Positions 18,202 to 27,965 of a stretch of DNA of 62,927 nt are shown piece by piece; position 1 is the first letter of the stretch; each line of letters opens with the position of its first letter. The stretch covers positions 1 to 62,927 of the forward strand of contig JAAXGN010000101.1 of NCBI GenBank assembly GCA_012267415.1, given 5' to 3'. Position numbers and translations under genes: made by a program. The notes below the pieces were generated by a model that worked only from the letters and a program-made list of their open reading frames with translations, searched no databases and was not told the DNA's origin. Origin of the DNA: Candidatus Poribacteria bacterium (lineage in GTDB: Bacteria; Poribacteria; WGA-4E; WGA-3G).

Positions 18202-20058
18202 TTACTTCCTTATCAACATCCTCCGTGTTTCGGTAAAATCACCTGCTTTGAGTGTATAGAAATAGACACCACTTGCGACAAGTTCACCCTGTGAATTTTT
18301 CCCATCCCAATGTGCTGCCCGAACACGACTCTGATAAATACCTGCACGTTGATGTCCTAAAGCTAAATCCCGTACGACATGCCCTTTGATATCGTAGATT
18401 GTTAGTGTAACATTGGCAGGTTCCGCCAACTGATACGGTATCCATGTTTCTGGATTGAAGGGATTCGGATAATTCGGCAACAGTATTGTGGTTTTCGGTG
18501 TCAGTAGTGCCAAAAGTTGTTCTAATACAACCATCCCGCGCTGATATGCAAGAGATGTCTCCCCTGAGAATAATCGAGCTTCGGTTAACCACCCTTCGAC
18601 CTGTTCGGTTGTGAACAAGACTTTCACACGATTATTTACAGCAGGGGCAGCTGCGACAGGATCAATGGCATTCGCGACCAAAACGAGATCGATAATATTC
18701 ACAATACCATCCATGTTGACATCCGCATCGCTCAGTCCTATCATCCCAAAAGCTTCGTCAATTTCCTCCAAATCCAACATATCTACAACACTGTCATTGT
18801 TGACGTCTGTTCTCTCAGACATACAAGCATTATATTCAGCTGCTTTTGCCTTGATTATATTCGTGACTAAGACGAGGTCGGCAATATTAATAAAAGCATC
18901 ACCGTTGATATCTGCAGTATCGTCTCCTGTCATCCCCAACCGTGAGTCAGCTACATCCAAATCTATGAGATTTACAAAACCGTCCCCATTGACATCCCCC
19001 TCAACTTGTGGTGCTGTGAGTTCCCATAGCAACACCCTTCCATCGCGCCCGCCGCTTGCCAGTGTTTTTCCATCACGACTAAACGCTAAGCTTTCAACAC
19101 TCACGCTATCACCGGTGAGTGTGTATAGCAGATTTTTTGTTACTATGTCCCACAGCATGATTGTGCCATTGAAATTTGCGCTTGCGAGGGTTGTATCGGC
19201 AAGCACTGTTTCATGTAGTGCAACACTATTAACCCAATCTGAACGGTGTGGGAGCTCGTGCATCGGTTCAACTGTGTTAGCACCTATGCTTGTGTCCCAC
19301 AACTTCACTGTACCATCTGCGCTTCCACTGATTAGCATGTTTCCATCAGAATTAAAAACGAGACTGGTAACGTTATCCTCATGCCCATTGAAGACGTGTT
19401 TCAGCTTACCATCCGATAGACTCCACACTCTAACCATGTTATCGGAACGTCCAGTTGCAAGCAGCATGCGTTCAGGAAAGGTAGCAAGGCTCAAGACTGC
19501 GGGGAAAACATCCCCAGAGATAACATCCTGCCACTCTCCGGTAATTAGGTTCCAGAAAAAGATTGAACCGTTCTTACTGCCACTGGCGAGTACGTTGCCA
19601 TCCGCCGTAAGGAAAGCAAGTGTAAGGACAAGACCGTTGTGGTTAGAAAACTTCCAGAGTTCTTCTACGTTTTGCCGGTTTTCTATATCTGTTGTGTTCC
19701 ATACCCGCACGGTGCCGTCTGCACTTCCACTCGCCAATGTGTTTCCATCAGAGCTAAAAGCGAGTGTGAAGATAATATCTGTATGTCCTGCAACGGTACC
19801 TTCACGTCCCCCTAAAGTGTGCAAAACTTCTTGTCTACTTGTATTCCACAATCGGATGGTACCATCGGATCGTCCTACAGCAAGTATGTTTTTATGTATC
19901 GGATGGTAAGCGACACTTAAAACACTTTCTGGATACTCTGATAGTACTGAATAATTGAGTGTTACATCTGCACACGGATTTGCGTACCCGTAGACACCAG
20001 ACAGAAGTATGAGAATTATGATGCTAAAACAAGCAATTAACGTAGAAAGCTTTTTCAT
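18202..20058 (-). CDS. Secreted WD40-dockerin protein with type IX-like sorting tail
   Basis: 618 residues: signal peptide (1-27), a seven-bladed WD40 propeller (about 45-350), two dockerin type I blocks with paired calcium loops (DVNGDGFVNLIDLDV / DINGDAFINIADLVLV and DVNNDSVVDMLDLEEI / DVNMDGIVNIIDLVLV), a conserved pre-tail module (EGWLTEARLF...LEQLLALLTPKTTILL), then NYPNPFNPETWIPYQLA and an 85-residue FlgD-Ig-like/T9SS type A domain ending TRRMLIRK. Dockerins bind cohesins; the tail would direct outer-membrane passage. AAGGAG precedes the ATG. Confidence 0.88.
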   Translation of the reverse strand: MKKLSTLIACFSIIILILLSGVYGYANPCADVTLNYSVLSEYPESVLSVAYHPIHKNILAVGRSDGTIRLWNTSRQEVLHTLGGREGTVAGHTDIIFTLAFSSDGNTLASGSADGTVRVWNTTDIENRQNVEELWKFSNHNGLVLTLAFLTADGNVLASGSKNGSIFFWNLITGEWQDVISGDVFPAVLSLATFPERMLLATGRSDNMVRVWSLSDGKLKHVFNGHEDNVTSLVFNSDGNMLISGSADGTVKLWDTSIGANTVEPMHELPHRSDWVNSVALHETVLADTTLASANFNGTIMLWDIVTKNLLYTLTGDSVSVESLAFSRDGKTLASGGRDGRVLLWELTAPQVEGDVNGDGFVNLIDLDVADSRLGMTGDDTADINGDAFINIADLVLVTNIIKAKAAEYNACMSERTDVNNDSVVDMLDLEEIDEAFGMIGLSDADVNMDGIVNIIDLVLVANAIDPVAAAPAVNNRVKVLFTTEQVEGWLTEARLFSGETSLAYQRGMVVLEQLLALLTPKTTILLPNYPNPFNPETWIPYQLAEPANVTLTIYDIKGHVVRDLALGHQRAGIYQSRVRAAHWDGKNSQGELVASGVYFYTLKAGDFTETRRMLIRK

Positions 20059-20088
20059 TACTTCTCCTTAATAGTAGTAGGCAGACTC

Positions 20089-20330
20089 ATGAATATTAAG
20101 TAATTAAAAGAGTAAAAACCGATTTTCTCCAAGCTCGGTAGGTGCGATATCCTTATCGCACTGAATACCAAACGCGTATTCTGCCGGATCCTGCCCGGAA
20201 ACCTTCAATGCAGCCGGTTTATCCTAATCTTTTTCGTCCGAGGCCTTCGCTTAGTATTCGGTGCGATAAGGATATCGCACCTACCGGCCTGGGGAAATCA
20301 AAACTAACTGATTATTTATTCAATCCTCAT
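20089..20330. repeat. Full-length TIR element (MITE-like)
   Basis: 242 bases. Left end ATGAATATTAAGTAATTAAA, right end CTGATTATTTATTCAATCCTCAT, i.e. terminal inverted repeats of the ATGAARATTAARTAA type. Inside are two copies of the GGTAGGTGCGATATCC-type hairpin arms in inverted orientation around a core (CGGAAACCTTCAATG). Highly similar to 53285-53500. Confidence 0.8.
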
Positions 20331-20367
20331 GCGTGTGCAGCACATTAGGACAATGACACTTATACAC

Positions 20368-22275
20368 CTACTTCAAAATTATCATCCGGCGAGTAGCAGA
20401 GAAATCCTGTGTTCGGAGCGTATAGAAAAAAATCCCGCTTGCGACTCGTTCACCCTTTTCATTCTTGCCATCCCAATATGCAGCCCGAGATCGCGACATA
20501 TAAGTCCCTGCTCCCTTCAATCCAATATCTAACGTCCGGACTATGTTTCCTAAGTTATCGTAAATCTGAATGGAAACATCAGCCGGATGGCTCAAGCGAT
20601 ACGGAATCCACGCCTCAGGATTGAAAGGGTTCGGGTAGTTTTGTGCGAGGTATGTATCTTTAAACAGATTAAGCTCACTGTCAAGAAGAACCATCAAAGT
20701 ATCATAACGCGAAATACCCCCTGACACGATTGTAAAAGTCCAGCTTGTCTCAATATCGTCATTTACGGTCAACGAGACGGTGTGCATGCCGCGAGATAGT
20801 CTTGCAGGTGCGAATGAAACGAGTTGATTCACGTTATCATATACATGTGAAACAACTTTTCCATCAATTTTCATTACAATAGAATCGCTATCTATTCTCC
20901 CCGCAGGTCCTGAAATAACAGCACTGATAAGCCGGGGGGCTGTGCTGACCGTTGTCCCCGCGGCCGGTACCAAGGTTGATCCATCAATGTACACATTATC
21001 AAGAGCCCCAACGACGATCTGTTGTTGTATCTCACGCGAGAACCCGTTCTGAACAAAAACACGAATTAAGTAAGTTCCCAGTTTATCCAAATTAGCGTAG
21101 TTCCCTGCATAGATACCATCCCCCGCATCGTTATCGTCATGGGTACCATCATCCAAAAGGTCGATCATTTCAATACGTCCATCTGGACGCAGGACAGTGG
21201 CTGATGTCGTAGCACCTATTATGGGGTGTGGGGTGTCTCCCGTTTTTTCCTCAATACGTATACCGATACGGACTGTATCACCAATTGTGTAGCTTGGCTC
21301 AAAAGCGAGGAGATTGGTAACAAAGTCCGAAGTACCGGTAACGACAATGCTATAAGGTTCACCTTCGAGGGGAATATCCGTTCCTGTTAAGCGCATCTTC
21401 CATTCACCTTGTATAGGAGCATCAACTGTATAGATAACATAAGTTTGGGCAGCTTGATAACTAATACCGAGTGAGGCAGCGGTGGTAGGTGTGATCTCAG
21501 CACCACTGGGATCAATCAGCACCATTTCAATCGTGCTGCCTCCCCAACTTAAGCCAAAATTTGCATTTGTAACCCAACCATCAATTTTTACCCCTTTTTC
21601 AATTGTCTGATCTTGGTTGATGTATCCACTCGGACTTGCAAGCACAACAGATTTCAAGGTTATTTTAGCAAGAATTGTATGGTAAACTGACTGAATATTG
21701 TCCAGTGTTACCGAGTAATATTCACCTTCCACCGTTTCTGCAGCGATCGCTTCAAGCAACGGTCTGTCGACCTCTCCGCCAGAATCTAATCCGATTGTAT
21801 AAACATTCCATCCATTTGTTTGATAGGTTCCAACGTATTCCTCAAGTGTTTTTGGATCGCTGTCAAAACCATCGGTGAGGAGCACGGCTGCCCTCCTTGC
21901 GGTGAAAGTTGTGGAGGCATCTAATATTTCAGCTCCAAGTTGGAGACCGGCGGCAATATCCGTATAGCCATCAGAATCAATGTCTTCAAGAACCTCCTTT
22001 AATGTGTCCTTTCCATGATCATCAGCCCGGGTGAGTGAAACGAGGTTTTTCGCCACATGATCAAAATCTACAATTCCGATATACACATTAGAATCGGATA
22101 GATCAATCAGCTGCCTCGCTGCTTCTATGCGTAAGCCACCTGAATCGTTTGTTTCCATACTGCCAGAGCTATCAATGATAAGCACAATATCAGCGACAGA
22201 TTGGCTCCAACCCACACTTGAAAACATAAGCGTGAGAAGCACGATTCCCATTGCTAACTTCAATATGTTTTTCAA
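20368..22275 (-). CDS. Secreted vWA-domain protein with type IX-like sorting tail
   Basis: 635 residues. Signal peptide (1-24), a von Willebrand A domain with an intact MIDAS (DSSGS, 35-39) and the LTDGFDSD segment, then beta-sandwich modules reminiscent of CLCA/vWA proteins (GWVTNANFGLSWGG, ATVLRPDGRIEMIDLLDDG, DDNDAGDGIYAG). The C-terminus has NYPNPFNPEAWIPYRLS and ends TRRMIILK, the sorting tail. It lacks the pre-tail linker shared by the dockerin proteins. Start is a TTG six bases after AAGGAGAG. vWA modules bind proteins through a metal; adhesion is likely but the partner is unknown. Confidence 0.86.
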   Translation of the reverse strand: MKNILKLAMGIVLLTLMFSSVGWSQSVADIVLIIDSSGSMETNDSGGLRIEAARQLIDLSDSNVYIGIVDFDHVAKNLVSLTRADDHGKDTLKEVLEDIDSDGYTDIAAGLQLGAEILDASTTFTARRAAVLLTDGFDSDPKTLEEYVGTYQTNGWNVYTIGLDSGGEVDRPLLEAIAAETVEGEYYSVTLDNIQSVYHTILAKITLKSVVLASPSGYINQDQTIEKGVKIDGWVTNANFGLSWGGSTIEMVLIDPSGAEITPTTAASLGISYQAAQTYVIYTVDAPIQGEWKMRLTGTDIPLEGEPYSIVVTGTSDFVTNLLAFEPSYTIGDTVRIGIRIEEKTGDTPHPIIGATTSATVLRPDGRIEMIDLLDDGTHDDNDAGDGIYAGNYANLDKLGTYLIRVFVQNGFSREIQQQIVVGALDNVYIDGSTLVPAAGTTVSTAPRLISAVISGPAGRIDSDSIVMKIDGKVVSHVYDNVNQLVSFAPARLSRGMHTVSLTVNDDIETSWTFTIVSGGISRYDTLMVLLDSELNLFKDTYLAQNYPNPFNPEAWIPYRLSHPADVSIQIYDNLGNIVRTLDIGLKGAGTYMSRSRAAYWDGKNEKGERVASGIFFYTLRTQDFSATRRMIILK

Positions 22276-22329
22276 AACGCTCTCTCCTTGTCCTTGTAGG
22301 AATAATCTCCGAATCGCGACTTAACGTTA

Positions 22330-22395
22330 TATAGTAGACTTCAGAATAAATGATACACTCCACAACGGGCGAGGTGACCTCGCCCCTACGTTGGG
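22330..22395. repeat. REP-type repeat, GGGCGAGGTGACCTCGCCC copy
   Basis: About 66 bases (TATAGTAGACTTCAGAATAAA... GGGCGAGGTGACCTCGCCC CTACG) closely matching 53651-53716 in the same orientation and 55240-55321 in inverted orientation. Confidence 0.75.
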
Positions 22396-22468
22396 TGGTC
22401 ATCGTAAAAGTTAAAATGTCTCTTTTATTTCTAACTTTACTATAATAGTCGGGATTTCGGTTTATACC

Positions 22469-23419
22469 CTATCTTGTGTCGGAACTACCAAAACCGGTAT
22501 TGAAACGATAGGTCACCGAAATACTGGCACGGATAAGGTTTTCTGAGTATTTCTGTCCCTCAGCATTAACAGTCTGCTCCCATGTCCCGTAGAGTGCCGA
22601 AGCATCCCATGAGGGACTTGTGTCGCTGTTGGAACCCGCTCCGACTGTTAACCCGGTAAAACTGACAGGTGTCGTGTCGTTTTCATCTACGAACGGTATC
22701 ACGTCGCGGAAAGCCCCAAAACGGAGCGGGAAACCTGATCCCAAATACTCCGCACCGACTGCTAAATTATAGCCGTTGTCAATAACTGCACGTTGAACAA
22801 AGTCTCTACGCCATTCAAGGTCAGTAAAAGGTCGGGACTGGAGTTCTAAAGCAACAACGAATTCTGGAGATACCTTATATTCTGCACCGATCCCCCACAT
22901 AGCGGGTATGGTTAATTCGGCATCCGTTTGACTTCTCTCTGTGTCCAGTTCACCATCCTCAAGGGTTTTCGTAATCGTCTCCCCGAATTCCCAATCAAAC
23001 CCTGGGCGGTACATCAACCCTAAAGAGAGTTCAGGTGTGACCTTTGCCAAAGCACCGATTCTGAGGAACTGTGCGGATTGTTCCTGCTCAACATCTTTTT
23101 CTGTCAAGGAATCTGTACGTTTCCACTCTGTTGTGGACATAATGGCACCAAGGGTTCGGTTGATTGCTAATCCGATGTAATACTTGTCTTGAAGATTAAT
23201 GGCGATCCCTGGGGTGATGGTGCTCAATGCGCCACGTTGTCTACCGCTTCTAACAGATGTTACTTGGATATCAACGAGTTCACTGGTTGCATCTGACCAT
23301 TCTGTATCCGTTTGGACTGTTTCCAATTCCCATTTTACGCCTTCATTCCTCTGGTAACCGACGCCAAAAACAAGTTTGAGTTGTGAGTTAGGTAGCTGAT
23401 ACGGCACTGCGATTGCCAA
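22469..23419 (-). CDS. FadL/PorV-like barrel, C-terminal part (frameshifted gene)
   Basis: Continuation of the segment at 23485-23754; together they are a paralogue of the barrel at 16828-18096. Visible matches are FGVGYQRNEG, LAINRTLGAIM, GLMYRPGFDWEFGE, VALELQSRPFTDLEW and the near-identical NDTTPVSFTGLTVGAGSNSD. The ATG at the start of this reading frame is internal. A block of about 145 bases inside (22573-22717) is almost identical to 16929-17073 while flanking parts are more divergent. Confidence 0.75.
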   Translation of the reverse strand: MAIAVPYQLPNSQLKLVFGVGYQRNEGVKWELETVQTDTEWSDATSELVDIQVTSVRSGRQRGALSTITPGIAINLQDKYYIGLAINRTLGAIMSTTEWKRTDSLTEKDVEQEQSAQFLRIGALAKVTPELSLGLMYRPGFDWEFGETITKTLEDGELDTERSQTDAELTIPAMWGIGAEYKVSPEFVVALELQSRPFTDLEWRRDFVQRAVIDNGYNLAVGAEYLGSGFPLRFGAFRDVIPFVDENDTTPVSFTGLTVGAGSNSDTSPSWDASALYGTWEQTVNAEGQKYSENLIRASISVTYRFNTGFGSSDTR

Positions 23420-23484
23420 GTATGATCTATTCGGAAAAATAGGATACTTGAGCTCATACGACTCATAAAGTTCGCTTGTGCTCT

Positions 23485-23754
23485 CTACTTCACTTTCAGT
23501 TGTTCCGTATAGGAGTTTCCTCCGACTTGAAACTGAGGTTTGGAGAAGGTAGCGAGAATAGATGGATTTGAGAAGATCGCGCTGCTGCTTCTGGAAGTCG
23601 TGGTTGTCGTTTTTCCCATCGCGAGACTGCGATTGTCCAATCCGGTTTCCATCACCTCTCCGCTGGGTTCTAAAATTCCAAAATCTTGTGCTATGCTGTT
23701 GTTAATGTAGGCACATAAAATAATTATCCAAAATCCAATTTTAGCGTATTTCAT
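23485..23754 (-). CDS. FadL/PorV-like barrel, N-terminal part (frameshifted gene)
   Basis: Signal peptide plus the family opening (SGEVMETGLDNRSLAMGKTT and SSAIFSNPSIL) up to FQVGG. The frame then drifts to a stop; one extra A in the AAA run near 23517 would restore GGKLLYGTTESEVESTSELY and reconnect to the C-terminal part. The repaired protein would be about 428 residues, matching the paralogue's length. Confidence 0.75.
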   Translation of the reverse strand: MKYAKIGFWIIILCAYINNSIAQDFGILEPSGEVMETGLDNRSLAMGKTTTTTSRSSSAIFSNPSILATFSKPQFQVGGNSYTEQLKVK

Positions 23755-23960
23755 TCAAAGTATCGGCGTGTCTCTTATATGTTTCAAGGTATTGAGGAAA
23801 CGCCGTCCTCCTTTATAAATTGATTGTTTCTAATTTTTTGAGAGTTATCTCAAAATCCTATTGACAGGAACGGTTTTTCATTACTCCGTATGTTGTGTCG
23901 CTCAGAAAACATCTGAGTGTATTTCCGCAGTTATAGTAAACTCTACAAATACTTGGATAT

Positions 23961-25058
23961 TTATTTATCTTGTTCCACGATAACTGCCTTTCGATTAAGG
24001 TCATAGAGTCTTAAAATACCATCATCAGATCCAAATACCAGCATTCTCCCATCAGGACTGAAATCAAGACCTTCAACATCCACAAGATTTTCAATCAGGG
24101 TGATAATGAATTCACCTGTAGATGGATTCCACAAACGGACGGAAGAATCCCTACTAACTCCATAAGGTACACCCCCTCCACTTGCGAGGAGTTGACCGTC
24201 AGGACTCCAAACAACTGAATAAACTTTGCCTGTATGCTCTGTTAGCGTATGCAAGAGCTCCCCAGTTGTAGGATCCCATATACGTACAGTGTAGTCATGA
24301 CTTCCACTCGCAAGTATATTTAGAGTTGGACTAAAAACTACGGTCTCTACAATACCTGTATGACCTTGAAGCGTATTTAAAAATGATCCATCAGATGTCC
24401 ACAATTTAATAGTGTCATCTTCACCTCCAGTCGCAATCATTCGTCCATCGTGGCTGAAGTCAATTGAGCGAATCCTCGCAGAATGTGCATTATCAATGGA
24501 GGTAAGGAGTTCACCAGTGCTCACAGACCACAGCTTAATGGATTTATCAAGACTTGCGCTTGCAACCGTAGTATCATCCGGACTGATAGAAACGCTTCTG
24601 ACATCATTTGTATGTCCCTTCAAAAAGTATAGATTTTCAGCTGTAGATACGTTCCACAATCCAACTGTGTTATCGTCACAAGCACTGGCAAGAATTTGAC
24701 TATCGGAAGTAAATGCAGTAACCCATACGTGGTTCGTATGTCCATCAAGTGTATCTAAGAGTTTGCCAGTATCCGGGTCCCATAACCAGACGACCTGATA
24801 TCCTGAACCCGCAATGTATTTACCATTAGGACTGTAAGTAGCTCCATTGATATTAGAGCGCCTTCCAGTAATATCATCTGTGAAGGTTTGTACAAGGACA
24901 GGATTGTCAATTACAACAAGTTGTGGTTCTGGGTCAATTACTTCTGGTTCCGGTTTTGGCATAATTGGTTTCATCATTTCGTCCGTTTGTGCGCAAGCGA
25001 TAAAGGAAAGCACTATACCAACTGAAATAATAAAAAGTACCCATTTGTATTTTGACAT
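23961..25058 (-). CDS. WD40 repeat lipoprotein
   Basis: 365 residues with a lipobox (LSFIAC), a Pro/Glu-rich linker (MMKPIMPKPEPEVIDPEPQ) and seven WD40 repeats (about 58-355), the last ending LRLYDLN. The GH...WD hallmarks are clear, e.g. LDGHTNHVW..., LKGHTNDVRS..., LQGHTGIVET.... A lipid-anchored propeller suggests a scaffold at the cell envelope. GGGAGA Shine-Dalgarno. Independent from the neighbouring secreted WD40 gene but probably descended from the same ancestor. Confidence 0.85.
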   Translation of the reverse strand: MSKYKWVLFIISVGIVLSFIACAQTDEMMKPIMPKPEPEVIDPEPQLVVIDNPVLVQTFTDDITGRRSNINGATYSPNGKYIAGSGYQVVWLWDPDTGKLLDTLDGHTNHVWVTAFTSDSQILASACDDNTVGLWNVSTAENLYFLKGHTNDVRSVSISPDDTTVASASLDKSIKLWSVSTGELLTSIDNAHSARIRSIDFSHDGRMIATGGEDDTIKLWTSDGSFLNTLQGHTGIVETVVFSPTLNILASGSHDYTVRIWDPTTGELLHTLTEHTGKVYSVVWSPDGQLLASGGGVPYGVSRDSSVRLWNPSTGEFIITLIENLVDVEGLDFSPDGRMLVFGSDDGILRLYDLNRKAVIVEQDK

Positions 25059-25234
25059 TGATTATTCTCCCTACAAGTGAGTTTGCAATTTAATCAGATA
25101 ATGTCCGTATGTAGCATAAATGGTTCGCTTCCAAGCAATTTTGTTCGTAGTCGTTCGATTCATCTCCCGACAATTATCAGTTAATTTCCCAATTTTCATG
25201 TAGCTGCCCCAACTGAGGGAGCAGTTGTACTACC

Positions 25235-26260
25235 CTATCGCCGCCGCAAATTTGACAGGGGTCTCAACGCAGTCCCTAACTGCCATAAACGGATAACGTT
25301 GTCATGTCCCCCGGTTGCGAGTGTCTCACCTTTCGGATCAAACGTGACACTCTGGACAGTGTTCCGATGCCCCTCAAGTGTGCTAAGAAGACCGCCCATC
25401 TTAGTATTCCATAACTGGGCAGTGCGGACTGCATTCCCAGCAGCAAGTGTCTCCTCATCTGGCAGAAACACGATGCGTTCCTTAACGAGTATCTGTTCGG
25501 CAGGACGAAACACGACACTGCGGACCTCCTTGGTCTCGTCTTTGAACGTGTGAATCTGTGTTCCATTCCGTGCATCCCATATACGGATAGTACCATCCAA
25601 CCCCCCACTGGCAAGCACATCACCCTCAAAACTGAAAGCAACACTATTGACCCGATATGCATGCCCTTTGAGCGTCTTGCGGAGTGATCCTGTTCGCGTA
25701 TCCCATAAGCGCACAGTTTGATCCTCGCTACCGCTGGCAAGTGTTTTTCCATCCGGACTGAACGCTATACTAAAGATAATATCCGCATGTCCTTTGAAGG
25801 TATAGCGGACGCTGCCCGAAAACACATTCCATAACCGGATCGTATGGTCATAGCTACCGCTGGCAAGCGTCTGTCCATCCGGACTAAACGCAACGCTACT
25901 CACAGCATTAGAATGTTCTTTCAACGTGCGGCGGAGATTACCCGTGTTTACATCCCATAACCGAATGGTGCGGTCCGAACTACCACTTGCAAGCGTCCGT
26001 CCATCCGGACTAAATACCACGCTTGTGACATTATCCCAATGCTCTGTGAGAGTATTCAGGAGTTCGCCTGTGTTTACATTCCATAACCGAATGGTGTTGT
26101 CCATACTCCCACTAGCCAGCGTCTGGCCATCCGGACTAAACGCTATACTACTGACAGCCTCACGATGCCCTTCAAGAACACTAACAGGAAAATCTTGCGC
26201 GAAGGTATTTAGCGAAAAAAGAAGTGTGAGAAAGATAAAAGTTGTCAGAGTTGTTTTCAT
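25235..26260 (-). CDS. Secreted WD40 repeat protein
   Basis: 341 residues: signal peptide (1-21, SLNTFAQ) then seven very regular WD40 repeats (VSSIAFSPDGQTLASGSxDxTIRLWNV). Repeats 2-5 are highly similar to one another, indicating recent duplication. No sorting tail and no lipobox, so it should be periplasmic or released. GGGG-type Shine-Dalgarno. Function beyond a binding scaffold cannot be given. Confidence 0.85.
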   Translation of the reverse strand: MKTTLTTFIFLTLLFSLNTFAQDFPVSVLEGHREAVSSIAFSPDGQTLASGSMDNTIRLWNVNTGELLNTLTEHWDNVTSVVFSPDGRTLASGSSDRTIRLWDVNTGNLRRTLKEHSNAVSSVAFSPDGQTLASGSYDHTIRLWNVFSGSVRYTFKGHADIIFSIAFSPDGKTLASGSEDQTVRLWDTRTGSLRKTLKGHAYRVNSVAFSFEGDVLASGGLDGTIRIWDARNGTQIHTFKDETKEVRSVVFRPAEQILVKERIVFLPDEETLAAGNAVRTAQLWNTKMGGLLSTLEGHRNTVQSVTFDPKGETLATGGHDNVIRLWQLGTALRPLSNLRRR

Positions 26261-26325
26261 TGTCCAATTCCCCTTTTGAGAAAACCTGTTTTCGTTGCAA
26301 GTAATGTGAATGTGATATACAAAAG

Positions 26326-27060
26326 TCAGTCTTTTTCCAACGTTTCTTTGAAGAGCTCAAACATGATTTCTTCGTAAGGCGAGAGTGCCTCTAACGTTGA
26401 CAAAGACAAGCCTTTTGTGTTGAGTTCACGGTAAAAACTGGCATCAATGTAAGCACACACAACGTGCCATTTTTCAAACCTGTTCGCCTTTATATCTACA
26501 CGAGGCGAAATACTTTTGCTTCCCGAACCGATACGGACTCGTATATCCTCAATATCATGAATATCTGTATTTCCAGCCGGATAAGTGTTGGTATAAGTGA
26601 GTGTCTCATTCCTTTTCCAAAGTATCCCACCGTTTTTAAAAGTTTGAGTCGGCTCTCCGAGTGCTTTAAGGAGTTCTTGCTGGAAAAGACGCGTGGGATC
26701 CTTTAACGTTGCTGGGTTCACTGTGAGATATCCGGCGGTCCGGAGTTGACTCTTCTGAAAACAGTAAACCAATAAGATAGGGATATCTTTATGGCGATGT
26801 TTGAAAACCAGCGTACTGCCGTTATCAAAATGGACCCGTTTCCCTTGTTCTGCTGCCATCACTGCTGCTTTTGAAGTGCCCCAGCGCGTTTTGCGAAAAT
26901 GGTACGTCTGCGGTGTGAGCAATGCGGTTTGTAAGTTTGCACAACCGTTTACGCAGATAATGAGAAATAACAAGAGCAGCACGGTGCATACTCGTGCCGA
27001 TTCTGGAAATACCAACAGTGCGTTTGCAATTTTCTTACTTAAGCCGTAATATTTTTTCAT
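26326..27060 (-). CDS. Lipoprotein of unknown function
   Basis: 244 residues. A hydrophobic helix (about 24-40) ends in a lipobox (CVNGC), after an unusually long basic N-terminus. The mature part has a TRWGTSKAAVMAAEQGKR segment, an arrangement seen in envelope proteins with a 'WG-x-S-x-x-V' module, but I do not recognise a named family. TAGGAGA Shine-Dalgarno. It lies between the WD40 gene and a small barrel gene on the same strand. Confidence 0.65.
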   Translation of the reverse strand: MKKYYGLSKKIANALLVFPESARVCTVLLLLFLIICVNGCANLQTALLTPQTYHFRKTRWGTSKAAVMAAEQGKRVHFDNGSTLVFKHRHKDIPILLVYCFQKSQLRTAGYLTVNPATLKDPTRLFQQELLKALGEPTQTFKNGGILWKRNETLTYTNTYPAGNTDIHDIEDIRVRIGSGSKSISPRVDIKANRFEKWHVVCAYIDASFYRELNTKGLSLSTLEALSPYEEIMFELFKETLEKD

Positions 27061-27137
27061 TGTTCATTTCTCCTAACGTGAGTTTGACGTATGGCAAATT
27101 ATCAACAGATTCCAACTGTGATAAATTCTTAAGATGA

Positions 27138-27671
27138 TTAGTACATAAAAAACTTAATAATCGCAGCCAACGTGATACTATTTGTATTGGAGGTATTCTT
27201 CACTGTTTCTCCTGTCGAAATGATGAAAGAACTATAGGTCTCCGTAAATCTATTGAATCCCAATGATAACTCAAGCGCCACATGTTCGCGCACCTCGTAA
27301 CCGATGCCTCCTGATAAGGACATCAGCCTGTCTTCACCGGAACTTTCATATCCCAATGCTCCCTGAAAATAATAGGGAACGTGTCTGTTAGGAGCATATA
27401 GGAACCCGACTGTCGGTGCTATAGTAGGGATCGATGATGATAAAAAGAGCATGAATCTATCTGAAAGGCCGTATCCGATCCTGCCAATCGTTGTAAAACC
27501 GTTGACGGATCCGCGGTTCTCAACCGGGGAGACTGCATACCCAACGCCGCCGGCTATAGCCAAACCTTCCCAATTTCCATCAAAGAATTTTGCATCGGCG
27601 AGGCATTGCCCACAACAGATGAGCAAGACGGTCACAACTGTTAAAACTGTAAAACTTAAGGGGGTTTTCAT
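27138..27671 (-). CDS. Small outer-membrane beta-barrel protein
   Basis: 177 residues with a signal peptide (about 1-25) and roughly eight amphipathic strands (GLAIAGGVGYAVSP, IGRIGYGLSDRFMLFLSSS, PYYFQGALGYESSG, MSLSGGIGYEVREHVALELSLGFNRF) ending in an aromatic residue (IKFFMY), the usual outer-membrane insertion signature. Resembles OmpA-type/'outer membrane protein beta-barrel' domains. AAAAGGAGA Shine-Dalgarno. Confidence 0.72.
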   Translation of the reverse strand: MKTPLSFTVLTVVTVLLICCGQCLADAKFFDGNWEGLAIAGGVGYAVSPVENRGSVNGFTTIGRIGYGLSDRFMLFLSSSIPTIAPTVGFLYAPNRHVPYYFQGALGYESSGEDRLMSLSGGIGYEVREHVALELSLGFNRFTETYSSFIISTGETVKNTSNTNSITLAAIIKFFMY

Positions 27672-27965
27672 TCAATATCTCCTTTTCTAAATTTTTGAGA
27701 GTTATCTCAAAATCCTATTGACAGTAGCGGTTTCTCATTCAACATTAGTAGGCGGATCCAATCAGTGTCATCATCTTTATGCTTATATTGAGAAACACTC
27801 ACACATAATGTATACGCAACAAACATGCCAAGTAATTATCCATAGTATTGACATTCAGGTTAGCAATTCCAGCACAGTCTTTGTAATAATCAACACCAGT
27901 TATGTATAATCAGCAGAAGTGATGCAGAAATATGAAGCCGCACCTTCGTTGATTAGGAATTGTTC

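Noticed and set aside
18611..19909. Long opposite-strand reading frame across the WD40-dockerin gene
   Set aside because: Low-complexity Ser/Pro-rich product with no family features; it is the complementary-strand shadow of regular WD40 repeats.
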